The notes under the pieces are model-generated. The model was not told the DNA's origin. It searched no databases and saw only the letters and a list, made by a program, of their open reading frames with translations. From NCBI GenBank assembly GCA_904066235.2, contig CAJFCV020000006.1:10106001-10170000 (forward strand): a stretch of 64,000 nucleotides of DNA, written 5' to 3'. How positions within the stretch are numbered: the first letter of the stretch is position 1; the number at the start of each line of letters is the position of its first letter. Shown one piece after another: positions 23,401 to 35,400 of the stretch. Position numbers and translations under genes: made by a program. This DNA comes from Bursaphelenchus xylophilus (taxonomy: Eukaryota > Nematoda > Chromadorea > Rhabditida > Aphelenchoididae).

Positions 23401-26400
23401 GTTCAAATACCCCGACCATTGGGGAGGCGCGTCTTGGAAGGTGAATTCGGAGGTTGTGAAGCGAATAAGGTCCGCACTCGCACTTCCAGGCTTTGGAGGA
23501 GGGAGCACGGCACTTTTTTTGACGAGATTTTCTATTTTCTTGTCATCTCGAGGTCTCCGCCGTTTATAATATTCATTGGCGGCGGTGATGTGAAGATTAT
23601 CCCGAGAGAACAGGTCAAGCGGACTGACATTCCCAACAGCATCAGCAAACTGAAAAGAAATCAGTCTTTGATGTCTAAAGTAATACAGGGTGGGACTGGA
23701 TCCTATGGCAAAAACGTCCCATTTTGCATCCCGGAAGGGACCAAAATGTCTCCAAATACCTCCCTTGTTTAAGCTAAAAAACCCCGTTTTGAAAGGCCCG
23801 CCTTGAAGGAAATGGTGCGCTTTTCAAAACGGAGTTTTTTAGCTTAGAGAAGGGAAGGGTTTGGAGACATTTTGGTCCCTTCCTGGATGCAAAATGGGAC
23901 GTTTTTTGCCACTGGATCAGCTCCCTCACTGTAATACAGAGTAGACTTGGCTGCAGGGCTGGGCCGGCCCGGGCCGGTGTTCGGGCCGGGCCGGGCCGGG
24001 CCAAAGCAAAATTGAAACGGGCCGGGCCGGGCCGACCTCCTCAGGCCCGCGGGCCGGGCCGCAATTTTCGGCCCGGGCCGGCCCGGCAAAATTAAAGTTC
24101 TGAATTTCAAAGCGAAAAGTTGGGTTGCCAATAAAATTAGAACGCAAAGCCAATAATGGGGTCGACATTTTTCATACAGTAAGTATAATTTTATAAAAAT
24201 AAAGCAGGGAAGTATTCAAAAATCATTAATAATAAGTAATTTTACTATAGAAAAATCTATGAAGAAGTAAAGTATATCAGTGTTTGTAGTAATTGTTTGA
24301 GCAACTACCCAAAATAAACGTAATCGACATCTTTCTAAACACAATTAGGAAGTCGTCTGAAGTAACACTATCATCTGAAAGTTGGAAATCTGACGAAAAA
24401 TTTGATAAAATTGGTTCCACCTTTACTGAATCTATAAAATTCATCTTGGGACAATTTTTAATAGTCTGAAAAAGTACCTCGGTAAATTTTTGATTAATTT
24501 TAACAAGGCAATGCGATGGTTGGTTATTTTTTGCTTTAAAAAATTGATTGTTAGTTGCTTGAATAAAGAAAAGTATGTCTTTTCTAATAGCGTAGGAAGG
24601 TTTTTTATTTTTCCTTAATTTTCGGGCCGGCCCGGGCCGGGCCGCGGGCTGGGCCGGGCCGGGCCGAAGAAAAATTGAAACGGGCCGGGCCGGGCCGACC
24701 TCTTCCGGCCCGCGGGCCGGGCCGCGATTTTCGGCCCGGGCCGGCCCGAGAGCCATGTCTAATACAGAGTGGGGCATCTTTGTGGCCCGATTTGAATTGG
24801 CTATAACTTCTTCAGTTTTTTGCCAAATCTTAAAATTCTTTTTTCCCCTGAATCCCCAGACAACCCCATTTTGTTTGATACCAAATATGTTATACAGGGT
24901 GACCCAAAATAACGGAGACAAAAGATTTCCCGTTTTTTCTGCGACTTATTAAGATTCATGAGTGACTCCTTATTTAGATTACAGTATCACGTTAGGGTAG
25001 TTTTATTTACCGATAGTTTTGTTGTACGACGCTCGTCTGTCTAGAACGACATGAATATATCCGGTTGACTCGGACCCTTCTGCTCGTGGGGTCTTTTTAC
25101 AAGAAAGCTGCCTTACTCAAAAAAGAAAACTCGGAATAGTTTGAGATGTGCAGTGATTAATTATCGTAATAAGACCTTTAAAATGACATAGGCAAGTGTC
25201 ATCTGCAGTTATTGGATTTATTCTTGGAGTTCATTTTTTCGGGCGTTTCTCGGTTGTTTTTTCGGTCTTTCCCGGTGTGTCCAAAAATGGAGTATAACAA
25301 ATTTGGTATCAAACAAAATGGGGTTGTCTGAGGCTTCAGGGAAAAAAAGAATTTTAAGATTTCGCCAAAAACTAAAGAAGTTATAGCCAATCCAAATGGG
25401 GCCACAAAGACACCCCACCCTGTATAACTTTTGATTATTTTTTTTGATTTATAGATAAAATTGTAAAATAAGCATAATTTTTTAACATCTTTTTCGTTGT
25501 TCTTACACATTTTCTACCCCTAAATCAAAAAAAAATAATTTTTTATGTATTATACCAACTGACCTTCTCCTTGATCTGATAGGCTTCTCGAAGTGGTTTC
25601 TCCTTTGTTATGACAGTAATCTCATCGCTGTAGTCTTTTTCTCCAATAAAGTTGTTGATCATTTGCAAAGATGCCTCTGGGCGATCCAATGGGACCAAAT
25701 GCCCCGCCCCTTTCACTGTCAACAAGTCGATGCTGACTTTTTTGTTTGAGAATTGCTTCTCATATCCCGCGATTTGACCTTTGACGTTCCATGGATTGTA
25801 TGGCCGAGAGGTCTTGAGGCCGTGTTTTTTGGCCACTCGTTCCACTAGCCATTGGTCACCGAGGAAGTTACAGGCTGAAAAAGAAACTTTTTTTGGTGGG
25901 TTTATAGTATCTTTTCGTCACTTCATGCATAAAAATACTGCTTTTTGAGCGTTTAGAAACAATCCAATTTTTGCACGGTGCGAAAAAATCAGATCTTCCA
26001 TTGCACTGTGCACTGACAGGAATTTGGAAATTTTGCACTGTGCAAACAATGTTGGTGACAGATTGCACAGTGCAACCTCAAAAAATCTAATTGCACAGTG
26101 CAAATAGAAGATTTAGGATTTTTACTGCACTGTGCGGAAAAACTAGGTGTTTTGTTGCACTGCGCCATGAAAAAATTGTAACTTGAGGCACTGTGCATTA
26201 TAAAACGAAAAATTTTCGTGATTGCACAGTGGAATTTTTCCAAAAATTCAACTGCACAGTGCGAAAAGTAAAATTTTTCATTTTGCACCGTGCAACTCAA
26301 AAAAAAAGGTTTCACTGCACTGTGCCGCGAAAAAATCATGGATTGATGCACAGTGCATGATAAGATGAAAAATTTTTGTCTTCCAAAAATTCAACTGCAC

Positions 26401-29400
26401 AGTGCGAAAATAAAATTTTTTAATTTTGCACTGTGCAGTCGGTAAAAATACTTGAATTTGGAAAAATTTGTTGTAGAAGGATTAGAAACCCTCCATAAAA
26501 ACAGTCTTATCCACATACCCAGGTCAGTGTCTCCGTTATAAATCAAAACTCTCAACGGGTATTCGGACTCAATTATCTCGTCAAAAACTGGGCCTGTGTC
26601 ATTATGCTGTTGCTGATAGTTCTGATTGATGGTGTCGTTACAAGGATGCCATGGCTGGACGTAACTCGGGACATTAAGGGCCTTTCTCACATCTTTGGAT
26701 TCCAGCCATTTTTCGGCTGCGGCGTTTGCGTAGCAGGTGAATCCTCCTTGATTATCGGTGGAAAAGATGTTATTAATCGTGTTCACTCCGAACTGACCAT
26801 TGACAGGCGGTTCTGAGGACTAAAAGAATTGATTTTTTTGAGTTTAGGAACAGATGTCTAGTGTAATATAATTTTATATGAAAAAGTGAGTTTTTGGTGG
26901 AGATTTGGGTTGAACTAAACATATGATAAAGTCTGACACTCATTTTATTGTTTTTATTATTTTTAAATAACGTATTTTACCCTAACGCCATCAAAAATTC
27001 AGCTTAATTTTTTTGGTTTCGCAGAGAAACCCTGAAATTTGTGGCATTCTGTTTTAATAGCCAAAATGGTCATCTAAGGTGAATATTAAATCAGCACTAA
27101 AACTACTGTATTTTGATATGAAATAGGCCCCGCAGCAAAAACCTGAAGTTTGTGGCATTCTGTTTTCAGGGCCCAAATGATCGTCTAAGGTGAATACGCG
27201 CCCTATACTTTGTGAATCAGAAGTAAATCTGCCATATTTTAACATGAAATTGGTCCCGCAGCGAAAACCTGAAGTTTGTGGCATTCTGTTTTAATGGCTA
27301 AAATGGGCAAAAAATGACAGAAAATACTCGTTGAAAGTAAAATACTGCCTTCTAATATGAAACAACATGGCAGAGCACGTATTTTACCCAAAATCTTACC
27401 CTAGCCGTCATCCAGCCGGCATATTTGTTTTTCATCGTCTCCAAACTCCCGAACACCGCTTCCTTTTGTTGATAACAGTCCTGCAGAATGTTGTACACAT
27501 TGTTTCCCTTCAAAAACCACTGTCTTTGAGCCAGTTTTGTTACAGTAACCGAACACGCGTCACTCGAATTTCGCGGATTCGCATCGCCCGAGGAGTTCAC
27601 ATAAATAAATTTGGTGATATCGCATTCGGCGAGATGGTTGTAGTCGCCCTCACAGCACGAGAAGTACTGATCCCATTCGGATTTGTCGATCAGCGCCCGA
27701 TGGTAGAGTAATGGGGCGTTGGAGCGCATCTGCTCGATTGATGAGAGAATTCCGTTTCCGACCGCCATTCCGACGAGATTCACGTCCTTCATGTCACCAC
27801 TTTGAATGCCCTAAAAATATGCGGTAAAAAAAGATTTTTTATTTTTGCACTGTGCAGCAGATTTTGAATTGGTTTTCTGCACTGTGCGGTGGGAAAAGGG
27901 GGCAATGAATAATGTGAAATGAAAAAATTGGTCGATTTTTTTATTTGATTATGTTTTTTAAAGTAATTTTTATATGCTCAGTGCGAAAATTTCCAAGTTT
28001 TGTTTTTTGCACAGTGCAAAAATTTCCAACGTTTGTTTTTTGCACTGTGCAGCAGATTTTGAATTGGTCTTCTGCACAGTGCAGTGGGAATGGGTGACAC
28101 TGAGTAATGTGAAATGTAAAAATTGGTCGATTTTTTTTATTTTACACTATTTTGGCAATAATTTTTTCATGCACAGTGCGAAAATCTCCAACTTTTGTTT
28201 TTTGCACTGTGCAGCCAACTCTGAAGTGTTTTTCTGCACCGTGCGGTGGGAAAGGAGGATACTGAGTAATGTGAAATGTAAAAATTGGTTGATTTTTTAA
28301 TTGACACTGTTTTTGAAAGTAAATTTTCCCTGCGTAGTGCGAAAATTTCCAACTTTTGTTTTTTGCACTGTGCAGCAAACTTTGAGGCAATTTTTACACG
28401 GTGCAATGAAAAACATGGCTTAGAAACGGTCTAATATTGAGCAGACAATACCTAGTTGTATTTTCAATTTATTTTTAGGCCGATTTTTCCTCTGCACTGT
28501 GCAAAAAATCCAGACCTAAGCCTCCGCACTGTGCGTTTTTAAAAATCGGATTTTCTGCACTGTGCAAAAGAAAAATTGGTCAAATAAAATTGCACAGGGT
28601 ATAAACCGGCTATTTTGGGTTAGTACGCAAAAAGATTAGGGTATATTTGTTGCCACATCGAGCAAAAATTTGAAAAATTTCCATCGCACAGTGCAAACTT
28701 AAAAAATTCAATTTTTGCACCGTGCAAAGAGGAAAATCATTGAATTTTGTTTTGTAAAATACGCTCGTTAACCTTCATCCTTACTTTAATAGTTCTGGCA
28801 GTCAAAGTCGGGACATACACACCACCATAGGACTCTCCCATGATATAAAAATCTCTTCGTTTGAACTCCGGATATTCCTCGAAAAAGTCTTTCAGGGCTT
28901 GATAATTATCCTCAGCGGTCTTTTCATCGCTGTAAGTGTGATCTTCGTTTTCCGTGGCGTTCTGATATGAGAACCCAACATCTCGTGGGCCTTCGAGGAA
29001 AAGGACATTCGCCGCCTGAAAATGAGATTTTTTGACAGAAAAAAAAAATTTTTTTTTTAATTTTTGATTTTTTCAATTCAAAAATCTGTGAAAAAAATTT
29101 TTTTTTTTTTAAAAGAATCAAAAAATTTTATTTTGAATATTTTTTTCAAAATTTTTTTGGTTAAAAATCATAAAAATCTTTGATTTTATTCGAAATTTCA
29201 AAAATTTTTTTTTTATTTTCACAATCCAAAAAATCTGGAAAATTTTTTTTTTTCAAAAAAATCAAAAAATATCATTTTAAATATTTTTTTTCAAATTTCT
29301 TTTCCGTCAAAAAATCATAAAAAATTTTGAATTTTCTTTAAAATTTCCAAAAAATATCTTTTTTTTACTCTTTAAACCCCCTAATTTCCTCACCTTATTC

Positions 29401-32400
29401 CATCCAAACACATTTTCACTCAAAGTCAGACCATCCGGATTTGGTCGGAAAGGCCCCAATTCAACCAGTAGCCCCATCAAAGACGAACAGCCAGGCCCTC
29501 CATTCAGCCACAAGATCAGTGGATCATTTCTGGGGTTGTTTTGAGACTTCACCAGCCAATAATGCAAGTAATTTCCCTTGGTCGCCCTCAGATAGCCACT
29601 GTATTGCTCAAATTTGGGGTCGTAGGTGAGTCCGGGGAGGTAATGAATGCGATCCGCTTCTTTTCGAGAGACTGAAATTTAATTATTAATCAGTTTTTAG
29701 TCCAATTTTTTTCATTCCCTACGAAGTTTTTTTTTCAAAACTGCACAGTGCAAAATAAAAAAAAAATCAATTTTTGCACTGTGCGGTAAAGGAAATTTTG
29801 AAAAATTTTGTAAAATACGAAGGGGCATACTCTAGGAGAGTAGTAAATAAAAAAATTGTACAACTTTTGTTCCATTCTCTGTGTAAAAGTCCTATGTTTT
29901 TGACATGCACAGTGCAAAACAAAAAAATTCAATTTTTGCACGGTGCGGTAAAGGAAATTTTAAAAAGTTTTCAAAATATGAAAGGGTCTACTCTAGTCTA
30001 AAAGGTAATGCCAAAAAAATGCAAATTTTCTTCCATTCTCTATGGAAACGTTACATTTTTTTGAGTTGCACAGTGCAGAAAATCCCATTTTTTCAATTGC
30101 ACAGTGCGGTGAAGACAATTTTGAAAATTTTAGAAAATGCGAAAGAGTGTACCCTAATCGAAAAGGTAATGCAAAAAATATGCAAATTTTCTTCCATTCT
30201 CTATGGAAACGTTACGTTTTTTTGAGTCGCACAGTGCAGAAAGTCCGATTCTTTCAACCGCACAGTGCAAAATAAAAAAAAATAGATTTTTGCACGGTGC
30301 GGCGAAGGAAATTTTAAAAAGTTTTCAAAATATGAAAAGGTCGACTCTAGTCGAAGAGGTAATGCCAAAAATATGCAATTTTTGTTCCATTCTCTGTGTA
30401 AACGTTACATTTTTTTGGATTGCACAGTGCTGAAAACCGATTTTTTCAATTGCACAGTGCAAAACAAAAAATTTAATTTTTGCACGGTGCGATAAAGATA
30501 ATTTTGAAAAATTTTGCATAGTGCGAAAGAGTGTACTCTAATTGAATAGTAAATGCCAAAAATATGCAAATTGTTTTTGTTTCTTATGTAAAAATCCAAT
30601 GTTTTTGAGCTGCACAGTGCAGGAAATAAAAAATGAAATTTTCGCACCGTGCAAAAAAATTTTTTTTTAGTTTATGCTACAGGATTTTAATTAAGCTATA
30701 CACTAAATTACTCGTATTTTACAATCCATTTTTCTTACTTTTCTCCGGGACTTTTTCCAAATATTTGTTTCGAATTGGATATCCCGTTTCGTTGATGCTC
30801 ACAGCGTTTCCATAGTTATCCTCGGCCCTCAAAAAGTTCTCAAACAGCTGGAAAGCGGGTCCAGGCCGATCCAACGGGACCATGTGGCCAGCGCCGGCGA
30901 CTGTCACAACATCCAGCCGGATATTCTCCAAAGCCAAAGTTTTTTGGAAGCCCGCATAAGTTTTATTGAAGTCGTTTTTGGTGTACACCCATTCGGTTCG
31001 TTTGGATTTGGCGGTCCAGTTGAATGGAAGCTCGTCGACGAACCATTCCGTTCCCAAGAAGTTGCAAACTCCGTCAGCGTCACCGTTGTAAAACAAAATA
31101 TGCAAATTTTTGCTGGATGCGAAGATTTCTTTGAAAACTTCGGTCGTATCTTGGTAGGTTTGGAGGTAGACTTCGTTCACGTAGTCGCTGAAATATATTG
31201 GAATAAGTTTTTACAAGTTTTTAGGCCGAAAAAGATGAAAGAAAGACTTGGCTCAGTTCTGGGACAAGTGTTTCCCTCGGTAAAAAAATTAAAAATTGGG
31301 AAAATGTTTTTCGCATAGAAATAAAAATGCTTTTTCTTAGAAAACTTATTTTTAGAAAAAATGATTTTTTTCATAGAAAAAAACATTTTTATTTTACAAG
31401 GAAAGTACTTTTATGGGGGCTCCTACTTTTTGACGGGACATATCTCAAAAAATCAGAAAAAATGTGCTGATCAAGGATATATAAATCTTAGCTGCCCATT
31501 TTGGGCTTTTAGGGGTGAAAATGGCCAAAAACTGGCTCAATTTCCCTACAAAAGGCGCATGCATTCGAAACGATAAAAAGCGCAGTCGGTCTCTTCCTTC
31601 GGAAGAGAGCGGTGTGGCCGAGTGGTTAGTGCCGTAGTCTGGGAATCAAGAGGGGGAACGCCGCACGGGTTCGATTTCCCTTTTGGGCTGAATCAACTTT
31701 TTTGAAGATGAAGGTCGGAAAAATAAATTTTTGGGCCAAGACTGATTTATTACGTCTTAGAAACTCAATAAACATCATTTTAAGCCAAAAATAAAAATTG
31801 TAAACCCGTGAAAAATTAGGCGAAAAGGGGTTCATATAGGACTTTAAGTCAACTTCCGATTGAGTTTTCACCCCTAAAAACCTAAAATGGGCAGCTAAGA
31901 TTTATATATCCTTGATCAGCACATTTTTTCTGATTTTTTGAGATATGTCCCGTCAAAAAGTAGGAGCCCCCATAAAAGTACTTTCCTTGTTAGAAAAGAA
32001 TGGTTTTTCCTTAGAAAGTGCAACTTTTAGTAAATTTGTGTATAATAAATAACAAAAATTGATTTGAAACAGTAACTAGTAGTAAACTTTGTTAAGTAAT
32101 GGGGTAAAATAGTAAGAGTAGTAACTTTTTGAGTGGATATGAATTTGTTTGGAGTTATATAAGGGTAAACCCAAGTATGAGCAAGAAATCGATTTCAACC
32201 GACATTGAGGCATAAACAATACAAATTGTTACTAATTTACAGTACTACTTAAGAAAAAAGTCAAAATCACAAAAAACAAGCTATGTTTTCGAAATCAGCA
32301 CCATCGAATACCCCAGTCCCCAATATCCACTCAAAAAGTTACTACTCTTACTATTTTACCCCATTACTTAACAAAATTTACTACTAGTTACTGTTTAAAA

Positions 32401-35400
32401 TTTTTTTGCTATTATTATACACAAGTTTACTAAAAATTGCACTTTCTAAGGAAAACCCATTCTTTTCTAAAATAAAAATGTTTTTTTCTATGAAAAAAAT
32501 CATTTTTTCTAAAAATAAGTTTTCTAAGAAAAAGCATTTTTATTTCTATGCAAAAAACATAGACCCTTAAAAATTCGTTAAAAAATAATTTTTTTGGTAT
32601 GTTAACGGTCAATTTTTTTTAAAATACGTTCTTTTTGCGTCAGAGGAACACTTGACACGTTCCTGAGTCAAGTGTTCCTCTGACCCTTGAAAGCTCGAAT
32701 TAACAATTTCAATCTATTTTTTGGGCAAATTAGAATATTTTCAAGCACTTACTCGCAGTTCTGCCATGTGCCTTCCACATGAAGAGCTTTCTGAACTTTT
32801 GGGTCATTCAGATATTTGGAAATTGCTTCTCCTTTGTAACAAGTGAATCCACCACTGGCATCTGATGACAAGGGATTTATGAGGGCCTGAAAACATTATG
32901 TTTGACTCAAAAAAAACTTATTTTTTGATTGAAAAAAATTTGCCGAGTATCGGGTCAAGTCTTTCCATTGAATGAAACACTTGACTCAAAAAAAGAAGAG
33001 TTGACTCAGAATTCAAGGATAATTGGGAAGGGGCATTCAGCTTTAGTAATACATTGATTTTTGAAAAAATTTGGCCATATCCTAGAGGGCTTTGCCAAAA
33101 AATGGGTCAAGTCTTTCTCTGTGAGAAAAAGTTGACTCAAGAGGGGAAACACTTGCCCCAAAATAAATTTTGGGTTTCGGATTGGAATACATACTTTACT
33201 CAAAATGAATAGGGTTACCCCAAAATGCATAAATTACAGGTCAATTTTGCAAAGATTTGGGTCAAGTGTTCCACTCGAAGAAAAAAGAAAGACTTGACCC
33301 AAAATGAACAAAGTATTATTTTGCGAGGAGAACTTGGCCATAATGTGCACAGTTATTTTTTTTGAAATAAAGGCCAAAGACTGGTTTTTCCATAGAGAAA
33401 CACTTGACTCAAAACTAATTTCCTTACCCCCTGATCCACAAATCTGTTGATTCCATCACTAATCAGCGGCTGTTCTCCACTTTCTCTGGCCTCTTTCACC
33501 GCCAAAACATTTCTCAAAAACCTCTGAACCGTCGTCAAACTGTAGTCATTACTGTAACAATCCTCGGCAAAGTTATACGGCTCCCATCCCTCCAAATGCC
33601 AGAAATCGACGTCCGCAATCTTGAAGATCTTCTGCGAACATTCGCTCTTTGTGGGGTCAGCAAACTCGATTGGATCCATTTTTCCCGTCGCATTTATTCG
33701 AATGTATTGGAAGAAATCGCAGAATGCAAACAATTGGCCGCTGCAACAATTGTCGCGAAGAAAATTGACGTCCGTTTTGTCGACCATTCCGCGATTTACC
33801 GCCAGATTTATGAAGGAGTTGACGTTGGTTTTGTAGGAATAAATCCCATTTCCAATGGCAAACCCAGCAAATTCAGCAGGGATTTTTGAGGGCTGAAAAA
33901 ATGTAAGTCAAATTTTGAAGCTTAAAGTGCGAGGTTCCGTAAGCCAGCGCCCAAAGAAAGAGTGTTCCCGCTGCGGGACCCAACACGGCAGATCTCTCTT
34001 GCCAGAAAATAAAAAAATTGTTTTTTTGTTGTACAAAATGGATCAAACAATGTGAAAGATGGATGGAGATCAGTGAAGAAGGTATGTTTTATTGTGTTTT
34101 CTGATTTAGAGCAGCTCGACAAAAATTTTTACGAAATCTGGTCCAAGATTTTTTGTGTTTTGAGCGATTTTACGCAATTTTTGACATAACGAAGCATGAA
34201 AATAGGTGTAGTTTCCCAAAGAACCGTCCAGGAGCGCTGGTGATTGACTTTTGGTCAAGTTAGAGGCAAAACCTTCACCAAACTGCCTAGTATAATAAAT
34301 TTTTTTCCAGGAATTCGAATCCAGATGCAGCCAGACGGCTAGACTTCACCACGAGGACTCGTTGAAGCCAGAAGAATGCTCGATATCGTCCAAAGTCAAT
34401 GCTGCTTTGACCTTCCAACTTTTTCCGGGGCTGATGTCGCATCGAAAAGGTGAGAGTTTTGCTGTGCTTTCACGTTTTAGGCCTGGATGTCTTTGCTCCT
34501 TGAGCAAGGCAATGGGTGTTGCTTCGCAATGATGCTATCTGGAATGCGGTTGTTTCATCTTGCGTCACAGCAGACCTAATATATCCAGTGTAATACAATT
34601 TTTTTAGGCGATCACTCCCCCGACCGCGAAGTTTGGACTACGCGAAACATGTGGGACGTTATATGGACGATAAAGAAGGTCTTGCAGAGGACAAACACTG
34701 GAAAACATAATCAATTTATTGTAAAAATAGCAATAAATATTTTGATATTCGTATAAAGTATAATACCATTGATCTGGCTGTTGTTGAATCTGTAAGAGTG
34801 GGCTGCTAAGTCCTCCGGACCGGGCTGCCGACATGGTACTGAATGAGCTGGTACCCCTGAAAAAAATTGTATTACACTGGAATATTGGGTCTGATGTGGC
34901 GCAAGACGAAGCAACCGCATTCCAGATGGCATCATTGCGAAGAAACCCCATTGCCTTGCTCAAGGAGCAAAGACATCCAGGCCTAAAACGTGAAAGCAGA
35001 GCAAAACTCTCACCTTTTCGATGCGACATCAGCCTCGGAAACAGTTGGAAAGTCAAAGCAGCTTTGACTTTGGACGATATCGAGCATTCTTCTGGCTTCA
35101 ACGAGTCCTCGTGGTGAAGTCTAGCCGTCTGGCTGCATCTGGATTCGAATTCCTGGAAAAAAATTATATTATACTAGGCAGTTTGGTGAAGGTTTTGCCT
35201 CTAACTTGACCAAAAGTCAATCACCAGCGCTCCTGGACGGTTCTTTGGGAAACTACACCTATTTTCATGCTTCGTTATGTCAAAAATTGCGTAAAATCGC
35301 TCAAAACACAAAAAATCTTGGACCAGATTTCGTAAAAATTTTTGTCGAGCTGCTCTAAATCAGAAAACACAATAAAACATACCTTCTTCACTGATCTCCA

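Larger units (their letters stand above)
19406..23649 (-). other. S10 domain 3 (exons 13-19), basic linker and furin-like site
   Basis: Residues about 1042-1634. It opens with a linker absent from the other domains: [20 protein letters not shown], then a Pro/Lys/Ser stretch. [10 protein letters not shown] is intact, Ser1248 lies in [10 protein letters not shown], Asp1513 in [11 protein letters not shown], and His1584 in [12 protein letters not shown], where the last motif has Gln and Ala in place of the usual Leu and Pro. Between Ser and Asp lies FRTKRSAGF (Arg1403 to Arg1406), which fits the furin consensus R-X-K-R. In cathepsin A activation an internal peptide is cut out of this part of the chain (established knowledge); processing here is inference. 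The HYW and WNK introns are missing, so one 675 nt exon spans this part. Confidence 0.9.
25564..29671 (-). other. S10 domain 2 (exons 8-12), canonical residues
   Basis: Residues about 531-1041. [20 protein letters not shown] with Ser685, YNGDTD with Asp934 (the codon for the following Ala is split by the intron 25875-26518), and [11 protein letters not shown] with His996. This is the most canonical of the four domains. It joins domain 1 in frame at 30739/29671 and domain 3 at 25564/23649. Exon 10 carries the cap region with [10 protein letters not shown]; exon 11 carries [10 protein letters not shown], a motif found at the same place in all four domains. Confidence 0.9.

Noticed and set aside
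23774..24168. Proline/glycine/arginine-rich frames in the GGGCC tracts
   Set aside because: Low-complexity translation of the hAT-like subterminal repeats.
24277..24921. 214-codon minus-strand frame over the hAT-like element
   Set aside because: It runs through MITE ends, the GGGCC repeats and the AT-rich core, with no transposase motif; a chance frame.
31611..31690. Functional tRNA-Ser gene
   Set aside because: A and B boxes are present but the acceptor stem does not pair and the T stem is mismatched; it lies in a fold-back repeat.
34604..35101. 165-codon minus-strand frame in the fold-back element
   Set aside because: It crosses arm and loop without recognisable domains, and the matching arm does not keep the frame; left as possible captured exon sequence only.
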